DNA of 64,000 bases from Mycolicibacter virginiensis (GTDB lineage: Bacteria; Actinomycetota; Actinomycetes; Mycobacteriales; Mycobacteriaceae): contig NZ_CP092430.2 in the NCBI RefSeq assembly GCF_022374935.2, positions 4,154,001 to 4,218,000 of the forward strand, in the 5' to 3' direction. A program made the translations under genes and the position numbers. How positions within the stretch are numbered: the first letter of the stretch is position 1; each line of letters begins with the position of its first letter. A model generated the notes under the pieces. That model was not told the origin of the DNA. It was given only the letters and a program-made list of their open reading frames with translations, and did not search any database. Positions 52,810 through 61,648 of the stretch are shown here, one piece after another.

Positions 52810-55047
52810 ATGACGCTTGGGCCATTGGCCGACACAGGCAAAGACGGTCGCCACCTGCTCACCTGTCCGCTCTGCGAAGCCATGTGCGGCTTAGAGATTC
52901 ACGTCGATGGCGGCCGAGTCTCCCGAATCAGCGGCAATCGCGACGACGTCTGGAGCCGTGGTCACCTCTGCCCGAAAGGCGCCTCACTCGCCGCGGTCCA
53001 CGAGGACCCCGACCGCGTCCGAGTGCCGATGATCAAGGTGGACGGCGAGTGGCGCCAGGTCAGCTGGGATGCCGCCTTCCGCCGCTGCACCGAACTGCTG
53101 CAACCGATCATCGCCGAATACGGCATCGCGGCCGTGAGCTCCTACATCGGCAATCCGACAGCGCACACGTTCTCCCTGGGCCGCTACATCGGGATGCTGC
53201 TGGGCATGTCCGGCATCCCGACCAGCTACTCATCGGGCACGGTGGACCAGTGGCCCAAGAACCTGACCTCGCACCTGATGTACGGGGGCTGGTGGGCCAT
53301 TCCGGTACCCGACATCGCCCACACCGACCTGCTGGTGATCATGGGCGCTAATCCGGCGGTGTCGCAGGGTTCGCTGCTGGCCGCACCGAACATCAACGCG
53401 ATCATCGCGGACATCCGCAACCGCGGAACCGTGATCGTCATCGACCCGGTCCGCACCGCCACCGCCGCCAAAGCCGACGAATGGCTGCCGATCACCCCCG
53501 GCACCGACGCCGCCCTGCTGCTTGCCGTGATCCACACCCTGTTCGACGAGGATCTGATTCGGCTGGGCGCTGCTGGCGAGTATGTCGACGGCATCGACAC
53601 CCTGCGGGCGATCACCGCGGACTGGACGCCGCAGCGAGTGGCCCCGGCAACGGGGATCAGTGCCGACCGAATTCGGCAGTTGGCGCGGCAATTAGCCAAC
53701 ACCGATAAGGCGGTGGTGTACGGCCGAATCGGCTTGTGCACCCAGGAATTCGGGAGTCTGGCGAGCTGGCTGGTTGATGTGGTCAACATCCTCACCGGCC
53801 ATTTCGACCGCCCGGGCGGCGCGATGTTCCCGCGGGCGACGGCGTGGTCGCTGACCACCCAACAACTGCCCGGTTTAGAGGGGGGCCGGCCGGAATTCGG
53901 CCGGTGGCGCAGTCGCGTCCGCGGCGCCAAAGAGGTGCTCGGCCAGACCCCGGTGTCGTGCCTGGCCGAGGAGATCACCACCCCGGGTGAAGGACAGGTC
54001 AAGGCGCTGATCACGGTCGCGGGCAATCCCGTGTTGTCCAGTCCGGCCGGCCACCAGCTCGATGAGGCGCTGCCGACGCTGGACGCCATGATCGCGGTGG
54101 ACTGCTGGCTCAACGAGACGACCCGGCACGCCGACGTGTTCCTGCCCGGGCTTTCACCGCTGGAGCAACCGCACCATGACGACCTGTTGCTGCAGTTCGC
54201 CATCAGCAGCGTCAGCAACTACTCGCCGGCGGTGTTCTTCCCCGACGACCCCGACCGTCCCGACGAGTGGGAGATCCTGATCCGGCTGACCGGTCTGTGC
54301 ACCGGGACTCCCGCCGAAGCTGTCGATGTCACCGCGCTCGACGATGGCTTCTTCGACGTCATGTGTTACCTACAGGGCTTGACCGGACCCGAGATTCGCG
54401 CGCGCTATGACCACGGCGGACCGGAACGGATCTTGGATCTGACGCTGCGCACCGGGCCGTTCGGCGATCGGTACGGCGAGAACCCGGACGGGCTGACACT
54501 CGACATGGTCAAAGCTCACCCGAACGGGATCGACTTCGGCCCGATGGTGCCGCAGGTACCCGACATCCTGAGCACGCCGGAGAAGAAGGTGCGGCTGGCG
54601 CCGCAGTATCTGCTCGACGACCTGCCCCGACTGGCTGCGCGGCTGGATCGCCGGGCCGATGAGTTGGTGTTGGTCAGTCGGCGCCACCTGCGCTCCAACA
54701 ATTCCTGGATGCACAACTTCACGCCGTTGATTAAGGGCAAGGACCGCTGCACCTTGCTGATCCATCCTGACGATGCGGCAGTGCGCAACCTGACGACCGG
54801 GGACAGCGCCGTAATCGCTTCGGCGACTGGGCGCGTCGAAGTTCCCGTCGAGGTCACCGACGCGATCAAACCCGGCGTGGTATCGATGCCGCACGGCTGG
54901 GGTCATGGCAGGGCCGGCACCCGTCTGACGGTGGCCAACGGCTCGCCGGGCGTGAACAACAACATCCTGGCGCCGCCCACATTCATCGACGAACCGTCGG
55001 GCAACGGCGCGGTGAACGGTATCGCGGTGACCGTCGAACCGGCCTGA
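52810..55047 (+). CDS. Molybdopterin-dependent oxidoreductase with [4Fe-4S] domain
   Basis: 745 aa from the ATG at 52810; the frame is open upstream to 52708, but that part has no family features. Cys19-x2-Cys22-x3-Cys26 and Cys54 (Leu-Cys-Pro-Lys-Gly) bind an N-terminal [4Fe-4S] cluster. The central Mo-bis-MGD domains and a C-terminal molydopterin dinucleotide-binding domain (Arg-Arg-x-Leu-Arg-Ser-Asn-Asn-Ser-Trp) follow. It belongs to the DMSO-reductase/BisC/nitrate-reductase-like superfamily and recalls Rv0197. No signal peptide and no partner subunit genes are adjacent, so it is probably a soluble cytosolic enzyme. The substrate is not predictable. Confidence 0.88.
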   Translation: MTLGPLADTGKDGRHLLTCPLCEAMCGLEIHVDGGRVSRISGNRDDVWSRGHLCPKGASLAAVHEDPDRVRVPMIKVDGEWRQVSWDAAFRRCTELLQPIIAEYGIAAVSSYIGNPTAHTFSLGRYIGMLLGMSGIPTSYSSGTVDQWPKNLTSHLMYGGWWAIPVPDIAHTDLLVIMGANPAVSQGSLLAAPNINAIIADIRNRGTVIVIDPVRTATAAKADEWLPITPGTDAALLLAVIHTLFDEDLIRLGAAGEYVDGIDTLRAITADWTPQRVAPATGISADRIRQLARQLANTDKAVVYGRIGLCTQEFGSLASWLVDVVNILTGHFDRPGGAMFPRATAWSLTTQQLPGLEGGRPEFGRWRSRVRGAKEVLGQTPVSCLAEEITTPGEGQVKALITVAGNPVLSSPAGHQLDEALPTLDAMIAVDCWLNETTRHADVFLPGLSPLEQPHHDDLLLQFAISSVSNYSPAVFFPDDPDRPDEWEILIRLTGLCTGTPAEAVDVTALDDGFFDVMCYLQGLTGPEIRARYDHGGPERILDLTLRTGPFGDRYGENPDGLTLDMVKAHPNGIDFGPMVPQVPDILSTPEKKVRLAPQYLLDDLPRLAARLDRRADELVLVSRRHLRSNNSWMHNFTPLIKGKDRCTLLIHPDDAAVRNLTTGDSAVIASATGRVEVPVEVTDAIKPGVVSMPHGWGHGRAGTRLTVANGSPGVNNNILAPPTFIDEPSGNGAVNGIAVTVEPA

Positions 55048-55056
55048 CGGTTACGA

Positions 55057-55911
55057 CTACGACGGCGCCCGAAACGACCTCATCCGCAGCAGGTAGCGCG
55101 GCACCCCCGAGATACCGAGACTGCGCGGCCAGTCATCGCTGCGGAAGTAGGCGTCGGTGCCCCCGTCGACGAAGATGACGCTGCCGCAAAGGAAGTCGGC
55201 GGCGTCCGAGAGCATGAACAGCATCCAGTCGGCCAACAGTGCGGGATCCCCGTAGCCGCCGACCGGCACCGGGAACGACTGAACGGCCTTGGCCTGCTGC
55301 GGTATCGCCAACAACTCGTCGAGCAGTGGAGTCTGAATCGCCCCGGGTGCTAGCACGTTGAGTCGGATACCGGCTGCGGCCCACGCCGGGGTCACCGCGT
55401 GCCGGCGTGCCCAGCGGGTCACCGCGATCTTCGATGCACCGTAGGCCATCGACGGCGCCGCCGGACCGAGCAGCTTGACCGTGCGCACCGCCCGCGCCGT
55501 CTTACCGGCGAGCAGGGAACGCACGGCTCGACGAGGGACGACGGGGATCGTCGTCGATGAATTACTGCCGATCACAACAACTTTGGCGCGTTCAGCGGCG
55601 GCCAGCGCCGGCCGCCACGCCTCGAGTAGGTCCACCACCCCACGGAAGTTCACCTCGAAGATGGTGCGGGCCATGCCTGGTCCCGGCTTCGGGCCCAGCC
55701 CTGCCGCCAGAACGGCGCCATCGAGACGGCCCCCACACTGGGCCAGCACCTGCTCAGCGGCGGCGGAGCGTCCGGTCGGGCTCGACAGGTCCGCGATGAC
55801 GTCGGCGTCGCGCAGGTCGACCCCGATGACGGTGTTGCCGGCCGCCCGCAGCTTGTCCGCAGCCTGCCGGCCCATGCCGGATGCCGAGCCGGTTACCGCG
55901 TAAACACCCAC
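55057..55911 (-). CDS. Short-chain dehydrogenase/reductase (atypical, with C-terminal extension)
   Basis: 284 aa. The GTG at 55911 has GAGGAGGAA just upstream. It has Val-Thr-Gly-Ser-Ala-Ser-Gly-Met-Gly at residues 6-14, a short Asp-Leu segment, Ala-Ala-Gly-Leu-Gly in place of Asn-Asn-Ala-Gly, Ser-Asn-Ser-Ser and Tyr-Gly-Ala-Ser-Lys. The pattern recalls 3-alpha-hydroxysteroid dehydrogenase/carbonyl reductase-like SDRs. It converges on the molybdopterin gene with a 9-bp gap and is divergent from the dehydrogenase at 55973. Confidence 0.86.
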   Translation of the reverse strand: MGVYAVTGSASGMGRQAADKLRAAGNTVIGVDLRDADVIADLSSPTGRSAAAEQVLAQCGGRLDGAVLAAGLGPKPGPGMARTIFEVNFRGVVDLLEAWRPALAAAERAKVVVIGSNSSTTIPVVPRRAVRSLLAGKTARAVRTVKLLGPAAPSMAYGASKIAVTRWARRHAVTPAWAAAGIRLNVLAPGAIQTPLLDELLAIPQQAKAVQSFPVPVGGYGDPALLADWMLFMLSDAADFLCGSVIFVDGGTDAYFRSDDWPRSLGISGVPRYLLRMRSFRAPS

Positions 55912-55972
55912 GAGACTTCCTCCTCTGGCCGTTGCCCTCCGTCATACAGACATACAGGGCAAGGTAGACATC

Positions 55973-56848
55973 ATGCACGTCGGATTCATCGGACTCGGCA
56001 ACATGGGCGGCGGCATGGCCGCCAACCTGCTCAAGGCGGGTCACGCCGTCACCGCCTACAACCGGTCACCGGCCAAGGTGGCCGCCCTGGCCCAGCAGGG
56101 CGCCACGCCGGCACGCACGGTGGCCGACGCCTGCCGCGGCGACGTGGTGCAGACCATGCTGGCCGACGACGAGGCCGTCGAGAACGTCGCGCTCGGCCCG
56201 GACGGGATTGTGGCGTCGTTGCCGCCCGGCGGCACCCACATCTCGTCGAGCACCATCAGCGTGGCGCTGGCCCGTCGGCTCACCGCCGCGCACGCGGAGG
56301 CGGGGCAGTCCTATATCGCCGCACCCGTCTTCGGCCGGCCCGACGCCGCCGCTGCGGCAAAGCTTTTCGTAATCGCGGCGGGCGCGCCGGCGGCACTGAA
56401 CCTGGTGGCGCCGCTTTTCGACGCGGTCGGTCAGCGCACCTTTGTGGTGTCCGAGCAGCCGTACACCGCCAACCTGGTGAAGCTGTCCGGCAATTTTCTG
56501 CTCGCTACCGTCATCGAATCGCTCGGTGAGGCCATCGCGCTGGTGGAGAAGGCCGGGGTGGACCCGGCGACCTACGTCGACATCCTCACCTCGACGCTGT
56601 TCAACGCTCCGGCGTATGCGACCTACGGCGACCTGATCGCCCGCAAGAGCTTCGAGCCCGCCGGTTTCGCCGCCACCCTCGGGCTCAAGGACGTCCGGTT
56701 GGCGTTGCAGGCCGCCGAGGAGCTGACGGTGCCGCTGCCGCTGGGCAGCCTGCTGCGCGACCGCTTTCTGGCCCTGCTGGCCAACGGCGGCGGACAGCTG
56801 GACTGGTCGGCGATCACCACGCTGGCCGGGCGCGACGCCGGGCTCTAG
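55973..56848 (+). CDS. Beta-hydroxyacid dehydrogenase/imine-reductase-like NADP oxidoreductase
   Basis: 291 aa. It has Gly-Phe-Ile-Gly-Leu-Gly-Asn-Met-Gly at residues 4-12 followed by Asn-Arg-Ser-Pro, an NADP-type pattern. The substrate loop is Ala-Pro-Val-Phe-Gly-Arg-Pro rather than Asp-Ala-Pro-Val-Ser-Gly-Gly. The catalytic lysine is in Asn-Leu-Val-Lys-Leu-Ser-Gly-Asn. These variants place it with glyoxylate/succinic-semialdehyde-reductase or imine-reductase-like members. AAGG lies near the ATG. Its stop overlaps the convergent SDR by four bases. Confidence 0.86.
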   Translation: MHVGFIGLGNMGGGMAANLLKAGHAVTAYNRSPAKVAALAQQGATPARTVADACRGDVVQTMLADDEAVENVALGPDGIVASLPPGGTHISSSTISVALARRLTAAHAEAGQSYIAAPVFGRPDAAAAAKLFVIAAGAPAALNLVAPLFDAVGQRTFVVSEQPYTANLVKLSGNFLLATVIESLGEAIALVEKAGVDPATYVDILTSTLFNAPAYATYGDLIARKSFEPAGFAATLGLKDVRLALQAAEELTVPLPLGSLLRDRFLALLANGGGQLDWSAITTLAGRDAGL

Positions 56849-57666
56849 CCCTGGACCACTCCGCGCAGCCCGTCGGCCCCGAACGCGGGCTCAAGCATGG
56901 ACGAGAAGTCCGGGCCGCGGCGCAGCATCTGCCCGCCGTCGACGTTGATGACCTGACCGGTGATGTAGCCGGCCGCGTCACTGAGCAGGAACAGCGCCAG
57001 GTTGGCGACGTCCTCGACCTCGCCGGGCCGCGGCAGCGGCGTTGAGACGCGGTAGTCCTCGCTCAATGCGGGCGAGTCCAGGATGGGGGCGACCAGCTCG
57101 GTGCGGGTCAGGCCCGGGCGGATGCTGTTGACCCGCACCCAGGAGGCGCCCAGCTCGTCGGCCGCCAGCTGCATCATGTGGTCCAGCGCCGACTTGGTCG
57201 GGCCGTAGGCGCCGAACCAGCGGTGGGTGTTGCTGGCCGCGATCGAGGAGATCCCGACGAATGAGCCCCCGCCGCCGCGCACCAGCGCGCGGCCGGCGTG
57301 CTTAAGCAGGTACAAGGTGCCGTTGACGTTGAGGTCGACGGTGCGCCGCCACAACTCTGAGTCGATCTGGGTGATCGGTCCGATGGTCAGCGAACCGCCG
57401 GCGCAGTGCACCACGCCGTGCAGCCGGCCGTTCTTGGCCACCGCGGCATCGACAGCGGCGATCACGCTGTCCTCGTCGGTGACGTCGGCCGGCTGGTGCC
57501 GGACGTTATCGCCGAGCTCGGCAGCCACCTTCGCCAATCGATCGGCATCTCGCCCAACGATCAGGACATCGGCCCCGGCGGCAGCCAGCGCGGCGGCCAC
57601 GGCCTTGCCGATGCCGCTGCCGCCGCCGGTGACCAGGTAGCTGCGGTCTTCAAAGGAAAGCTGCAC
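56845..57666 (-). CDS. Short-chain dehydrogenase/reductase
   Basis: 273 aa. It has Val-Thr-Gly-Gly-Gly-Ser-Gly-Ile-Gly near residues 12-20, Cys-Ala-Gly-Gly instead of Asn-Asn-Ala-Gly, Ser-Ser-Ile-Ala and Tyr-Gly-Pro-Thr-Lys. The C-terminus has Val-Ile-Asn-Val-Asp-Gly-Gly and a ~25-residue tail. It is like 2,4-dienoyl-CoA-reductase/FabG-related SDRs. The enoyl-CoA hydratase gene lies 91 bp upstream on the same strand, so a role with CoA thioesters is possible. Confidence 0.87.
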   Translation of the reverse strand: MQLSFEDRSYLVTGGGSGIGKAVAAALAAAGADVLIVGRDADRLAKVAAELGDNVRHQPADVTDEDSVIAAVDAAVAKNGRLHGVVHCAGGSLTIGPITQIDSELWRRTVDLNVNGTLYLLKHAGRALVRGGGGSFVGISSIAASNTHRWFGAYGPTKSALDHMMQLAADELGASWVRVNSIRPGLTRTELVAPILDSPALSEDYRVSTPLPRPGEVEDVANLALFLLSDAAGYITGQVINVDGGQMLRRGPDFSSMLEPAFGADGLRGVVQG

Positions 57667-57757
57667 ACCGACCCCTCACGTCGAAACTGGAACAGGTTCT
57701 ACCTATGGAACCACGCCTCAGGCGGCCGCCTCGGCCGAACGACGCAAGGCGCCTAAG

Positions 57758-58687
57758 TCAGGGTTGGTCGCGGCGGGCCACAGCGGTGGGCTTGGCGGTG
57801 CGCCAATCCTCGACGTCCGGCGGCAAGCCCAGCGGGGCGCGGTTCTCGTTGTGAGCAGCCCAATGGGCATGACCCAGTTGATGGATGTGGAAGCCGTGCC
57901 GCAGCGCCTCGGTGAAGCCCATCGCATCGGCGGCGCCGTTCACCGAATCCTTGATCAGCAGCGCGGCCATGGTGGGCAGCTTCGCGATGCGGCGGGCGAA
58001 CTCCAGCGTCTTGTCCGCCAGCTCATCGGTCGGGAACACCTTGGAGACCATGCCCAGCCGGTGCGCCTCGTCGGCGTCCAGCGAGTCCCCGGTCAGCAGC
58101 AGCTCCTTGGCTTTGCGGGGGCCGAATTCCCAGGGGTGGGCGTAGTACTCCACACCGGGCATGCCCAACCGAACCCCGACGACGTCGGAGAACCGGGCGT
58201 TGTCGGCGGCCACGATCAGGTCGCACGCCCAGATCAACATCAGCCCGGCAGAGATGGCGTTGCCCTGCACCTGCGCGATGGTGATCTTGCGCAGGTCGCG
58301 CCACCGGCAGGTGTTCTGGAAGAAGAAGTGCCACTCCTGCAGATAGGTCTTCTCCACGACCGGCTCGCGGGTGGCGCCGTGGGACTGGAAGGTCGGGTGC
58401 TGTGCCGGTCCGGGGCGCCGCTCGAGCAACGTGGCTTCGGAGCCCAGGTCGTGGCCGGCAGAGAAGTTCTTGCCCCGCGCGGCCAGGATCACCACCCGCA
58501 CGGTGTCATCGGCCTCGGCGCGGCCGAATGCCTCGTCAAGCTGCACCAGCAGGGTGCGATTCTGCGCGTTGTGCACGTCGGGGCGATTCAGCCAGATCCG
58601 GGCGATGCGCCCGTCGTCGAGCGTCTCGTAGTCGACCAGCCGGTCCGAGTTGTCAGGCTGCCCCGATGCGGTGTCCGATGTGACCAT
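57758..58687 (-). CDS. Enoyl-CoA hydratase/isomerase family protein
   Basis: 309 aa from the ATG at 58687; an ATG at 58708 adds seven residues. The crotonase core shows Ala-Ala-Arg-Gly-Lys-Asn-Phe-Ser-Ala-Gly-His-Asp-Leu (oxyanion hole), Gln-Gly-Asn-Ala-Ile-Ser-Ala-Gly and Ala-Asp-Asn-Ala-Arg-Phe-Ser-Asp. An insertion of ~35 residues follows the first oxyanion motif (Glu-Arg-Arg-Pro-Gly onward), and the later catalytic Glu is not where EchA hydratases have it. It may be a divergent hydratase or isomerase. Confidence 0.88.
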   Translation of the reverse strand: MVTSDTASGQPDNSDRLVDYETLDDGRIARIWLNRPDVHNAQNRTLLVQLDEAFGRAEADDTVRVVILAARGKNFSAGHDLGSEATLLERRPGPAQHPTFQSHGATREPVVEKTYLQEWHFFFQNTCRWRDLRKITIAQVQGNAISAGLMLIWACDLIVAADNARFSDVVGVRLGMPGVEYYAHPWEFGPRKAKELLLTGDSLDADEAHRLGMVSKVFPTDELADKTLEFARRIAKLPTMAALLIKDSVNGAADAMGFTEALRHGFHIHQLGHAHWAAHNENRAPLGLPPDVEDWRTAKPTAVARRDQP

Positions 58688-58774
58688 TGCCTCCGCCCTC
58701 GTCGTCATCGCATCACAGGCTACGGCGGCCGGCCTGAGCTGCCCGAGCCAGGTGTGACACAGCGCGCACTTCGC

Positions 58775-58780
58775 TAGAGT
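58775..58780 (+). promoter_or_regulatory. -10 box of a leaderless transcript (Rv3489-like/otsA)
   Basis: TAGAGT ends six bases before the ATG at 58787, predicting a leaderless mRNA for the small gene and otsA. Confidence 0.55.
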
Positions 58781-58786
58781 CAAGTC

Positions 58787-58960
58787 ATGCCTGCAAAATC
58801 CGAACACGCCGACATCGAGGACGTGGAACCGCTGGCCGACAGCACCGCGCGCCAGGCCCGGCGAGTGGTAGCCGCCTACGCCGAGGACGCCGACGAGTGT
58901 CGGGTGTTCCTGTCCATGCTGGGAATCGGGCCCGCGACACCCGACAAGAACGGGGCGTAG
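58787..58960 (+). CDS. Small conserved protein upstream of otsA (Rv3489-like)
   Basis: 57 aa, acidic, with Ala-Asp-Ser-Thr-Ala-Arg-Gln-Ala-Arg-Arg-Val-Val-Ala-Ala-Tyr-Ala-Glu-Asp and one Cys. A short gene in this position precedes otsA in M. tuberculosis (Rv3489). The stop TAG is followed at once by the otsA ATG, so translation is coupled. Function unknown. Confidence 0.75.
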   Translation: MPAKSEHADIEDVEPLADSTARQARRVVAAYAEDADECRVFLSMLGIGPATPDKNGA

Positions 58961-60511
58961 ATGCCGGAGTCGGGGGGCCCGGCCGCGCCGCATGAGCCCG
59001 GCGGTTCAGCGAGGCTCGACGGAGGAGAGCCGAAGCTGGGACCGCCGCATGAACCCGGCGGTTCAGCGAGGCTCGACGGAACAGCCGATGCACCCGGCGA
59101 GTCCGATTTCGTCGTAGTGGCCAACCGGCTGCCGATCGACATCGAGGTGCTCCCGGACGGTACGACGGCGTGGAAGCGCAGCCCCGGCGGATTGGTCACC
59201 GCGCTCGAGCCGCTGCTGCGTAAGCGCCGCGGCGCCTGGGTCGGCTGGCCCGGCAGCCTGGAGGCGCCCGACGGGCCGATCGACATCGAGGACCTGCGGC
59301 TGCATCCGGTGCCGCTGGACACCACCGATATCGCCGAGTACTACGAGGGCTTCTCCAACGCCACCCTGTGGCCGCTGTATCACGACGTGATCGTCAAGCC
59401 GATCTATCACCGGCAGTGGTGGGACCGCTACGTCGACGTCAACCGCCGTTTCGCCGAGGCCACGTCGCGAGCGGCCGCGCCGGGCGCCACGGTGTGGGTG
59501 CAGGACTATCAGCTGCAGCTGGTGCCCAAGATGCTGCGGGATCTGCGGCCCGACCTGACCATCGGCTTCTTCCTGCACATCCCGTTCCCGCCGGTGGAGC
59601 TGTTCATGCAGCTGCCGTGGCGCGCCGAGATCGTCGACGGCCTGCTCGGCGCCGACCTGGTCGGCTTTCACCTGGCCGGCGGCGCCCAGAACTTCTTGTA
59701 CTTAGCCCGCAATCTAGCCGGGGCCGTCACCTCGCGAGGGTCGGTCGGGGTGCGCAGCCGATTCGGCGAGGTGCGGCTGACCGACCGCACGGTACGCGTC
59801 GGGGCCTTCCCCATCTCGATCGACTCCGGCGAACTCGATCGCAAGGCACGCGAGCGCGGAATCCGGCGGCGGGCCAAGGAGATTCGCGCCGAACTGGGCC
59901 ATCCGCGCAAGATCCTGCTCGGCGTGGACCGCCTGGACTACACCAAGGGCATCGACGTCCGGCTCAAGGCGTTCAATGAGCTGCTGGCCGAGGGACGCGC
60001 CAAGCGCGACGACACCGTGCTGGTGCAGCTGGCGACTCCGAGCCGGGAGCGGGTGGAGAGCTACCAGATCCTGCGCGACGACATCGAACGCCAAGTCGGC
60101 CACATCAACGGCGAGTACAGCGAGGTCGGTCACCCGGTGGTGCACTATCTGCACCGCCCGGTCCCCCGCGACGAACTGATCGCATTCTTCGTGGCCAGCG
60201 ACGTCATGCTGGTGACCCCGCTGCGCGACGGGATGAATCTGGTCGCCAAGGAGTACGTGGCCTGCCGCAGCGACCTGGGCGGCGCCTTGGTCCTGAGCGA
60301 ATTCACCGGTGCCGCGGCGGAATTGCGGCAGGCTTACCTGGTCAATCCACACGACCTCGAGTGCGTCAAGGATGTCATCGAGGCGGCGGTCAACCAGACC
60401 CCCGAGGAGGGGCGCCGACGGATGCGGGCACTGCGCCGTCAGGTGCTGGCCCACGACGTGGACCGCTGGGCCCGATCCTTCCTCGGTGCGCTGGCCGACT
60501 CCGCGGAGTAA
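58961..60511 (+). CDS. otsA: Trehalose-6-phosphate synthase
   Basis: 516 aa. From about residue 48 ([10 protein letters not shown]) it follows GT20 synthases throughout. Features include [28 protein letters not shown] and Asp-Gly-Met-Asn-Leu-Val-Ala-Lys-Glu. It makes trehalose-6-phosphate from a nucleotide-glucose and glucose-6-phosphate. The first ~45 residues are unusual: two 19-residue repeats (Gly-Gly-Ser-Ala-Arg-Leu-Asp-Gly...) encoded by the dispersed 57-58-bp repeat. An internal start is possible, but none is better placed. Confidence 0.94.
   Translation: MPESGGPAAPHEPGGSARLDGGEPKLGPPHEPGGSARLDGTADAPGESDFVVVANRLPIDIEVLPDGTTAWKRSPGGLVTALEPLLRKRRGAWVGWPGSLEAPDGPIDIEDLRLHPVPLDTTDIAEYYEGFSNATLWPLYHDVIVKPIYHRQWWDRYVDVNRRFAEATSRAAAPGATVWVQDYQLQLVPKMLRDLRPDLTIGFFLHIPFPPVELFMQLPWRAEIVDGLLGADLVGFHLAGGAQNFLYLARNLAGAVTSRGSVGVRSRFGEVRLTDRTVRVGAFPISIDSGELDRKARERGIRRRAKEIRAELGHPRKILLGVDRLDYTKGIDVRLKAFNELLAEGRAKRDDTVLVQLATPSRERVESYQILRDDIERQVGHINGEYSEVGHPVVHYLHRPVPRDELIAFFVASDVMLVTPLRDGMNLVAKEYVACRSDLGGALVLSEFTGAAAELRQAYLVNPHDLECVKDVIEAAVNQTPEEGRRRMRALRRQVLAHDVDRWARSFLGALADSAE
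58978..59081 (+). repeat. 57-bp hairpin repeat within the otsA 5' coding region
   Basis: Copies start at 59001 and 59058 (57-bp period, 19 codons, in frame), with a partial copy before the first. The unit is related to the 58-bp array at 49470, with about six substitutions and one indel. The internal stem is GGCTC/GAGCC here and GCCTC/GAGGC there, so paired positions changed together. Confidence 0.85.
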
Positions 60512-60547
60512 CGCGGAGTAGTTCAGCCGACGGCGCCGACCCGTCCC

Positions 60548-60595
60548 CCGCAAGCGGGTGGTGCCCCCAACGCCCGGCTGGCGCCGCGCTTGCGG
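60548..60595. terminator. Bidirectional hairpin between otsA and the secreted-protein gene
   Basis: CCGCAAGCG (60548-60556) and CGCTTGCGG (60587-60595) are perfect 9-bp arms. A smaller nested hairpin, CCCGC-AA-GCGGG, is also possible. It lies between convergent stops. Confidence 0.5.
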
Positions 60596-60601
60596 TCGAC
60601 G

Positions 60602-61141
60602 CTAGCTACACAGATGCTGCGGGTTGTCCTGGCAGTTCAGCGGGTAGTGGATCACCGGGTTCGGCAACGGCGAGACGAACGTCAGGGTGAAGGCGCGCTT
60701 CTCCAAACCGGGCTGCAGACCACACACCGCGTTGTGCGAGTGGGTGTAGGTGCCGTTGAGCGAGGTGTCGAACTGGTACATCTCTTCGCTGCCCGCGGTG
60801 CTGCCGTCGGAGCACCGGGTACCCGCCAACAGCGGTGTCTTGTACGTCCACTGGCCGTTGGCCAGCCGGTAGGCCCCGGCCTGTCCGGGCGGGCCGTTGC
60901 TTTCAACCTGCAGCTTGCAGCCGACCGCCAGGTGCAGTGGCACCCGGCCGTCGCCGACGGTCGGGACGCACAGCGGATAGATCTTCCAGGTCGCGGTCTT
61001 GGCACCGTCGTTGTAGGTGTAGATGCCCTCCAGCGTGCCTTCTGGAATCGCATCGTCGTCGGCACCGGCCGGGACTGCGAGTCCGGTGGCCGCCGTCACC
61101 GCCGCAGCCAAGGCGACAAGACCACGAACAAGTTTCCCCAT
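60602..61141 (-). CDS. Secreted protein of unknown function
   Basis: 179 aa from the ATG at 61141; an ATG nine bases earlier is in frame. A signal peptide covers residues 1-28 (Val-Pro-Ala-Gly-Ala). The mature chain has Gly-Thr-Leu-Glu-Gly-Ile-Tyr-Thr-Tyr and six cysteines, which suggests disulfides. It lies 19 bp downstream of the second Mce-associated gene, so it is probably the last gene of the mce operon. I do not recognise the family. Confidence 0.82.
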   Translation of the reverse strand: MGKLVRGLVALAAAVTAATGLAVPAGADDDAIPEGTLEGIYTYNDGAKTATWKIYPLCVPTVGDGRVPLHLAVGCKLQVESNGPPGQAGAYRLANGQWTYKTPLLAGTRCSDGSTAGSEEMYQFDTSLNGTYTHSHNAVCGLQPGLEKRAFTLTFVSPLPNPVIHYPLNCQDNPQHLCS

Positions 61142-61159
61142 GGCGCTCAATCCTTTCAG

Positions 61160-61648
61160 CTAGATCGGCACGATGTTGCTGATCAGCCACTTGCGGTCGA
61201 TCTTGCGGAAGTCCACCCGCAGCCGACTGCCCTCGTAGTACTTCTCCTTGGACTTGCCGGTCACGGTGCGGTTGACGAACACCAACACCGAACCCGAAGT
61301 CCGGCGCGCAGCCATGGCAGCGACGCCGACGACATCGACCTGGTTCACCAACTGCTTATCGCGCGCCTGCGGGATGATCTCGTTGATGGCACGAGCCTCG
61401 AATTCGCGGCGGTAGTCCCCCGTGAACATCGGGTACGTCTCGGTCAGGCTGCGTTCCACGGTCTTGTACTCATACCCAAGCACTTTCGGGATCTCGTCGG
61501 CGGTCAGTCTGACCAACTCCGAGCGCGCCGACTGCTCACCATGCGACTCGACCCGGTTCCAGTACAGCTTTCCCGCCGATGCGCCAAGACCCACGAACGC
61601 CGCGAGCAACCCCGCCAAGACGGCCAGCAACATCCACTTACGCGTCAT
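61160..61648 (-). CDS. Mce-associated membrane protein (Rv3492c-like)
   Basis: 162 aa from the ATG at 61648. One N-terminal transmembrane helix is at about 5-27, then an extracytoplasmic domain with Ala-Arg-Ala-Ile-Asn-Glu-Ile-Ile and a Phe-Val-Asn-Arg-Thr-Val-Thr-Gly strand, typical of Mce-associated (Mam/Mas) proteins with an NTF2-like fold. It overlaps the preceding gene by four bases (ATGA). Such proteins stabilise Mce transport complexes, here probably Mce4, the cholesterol importer. Confidence 0.87.
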   Translation of the reverse strand: MTRKWMLLAVLAGLLAAFVGLGASAGKLYWNRVESHGEQSARSELVRLTADEIPKVLGYEYKTVERSLTETYPMFTGDYRREFEARAINEIIPQARDKQLVNQVDVVGVAAMAARRTSGSVLVFVNRTVTGKSKEKYYEGSRLRVDFRKIDRKWLISNIVPI

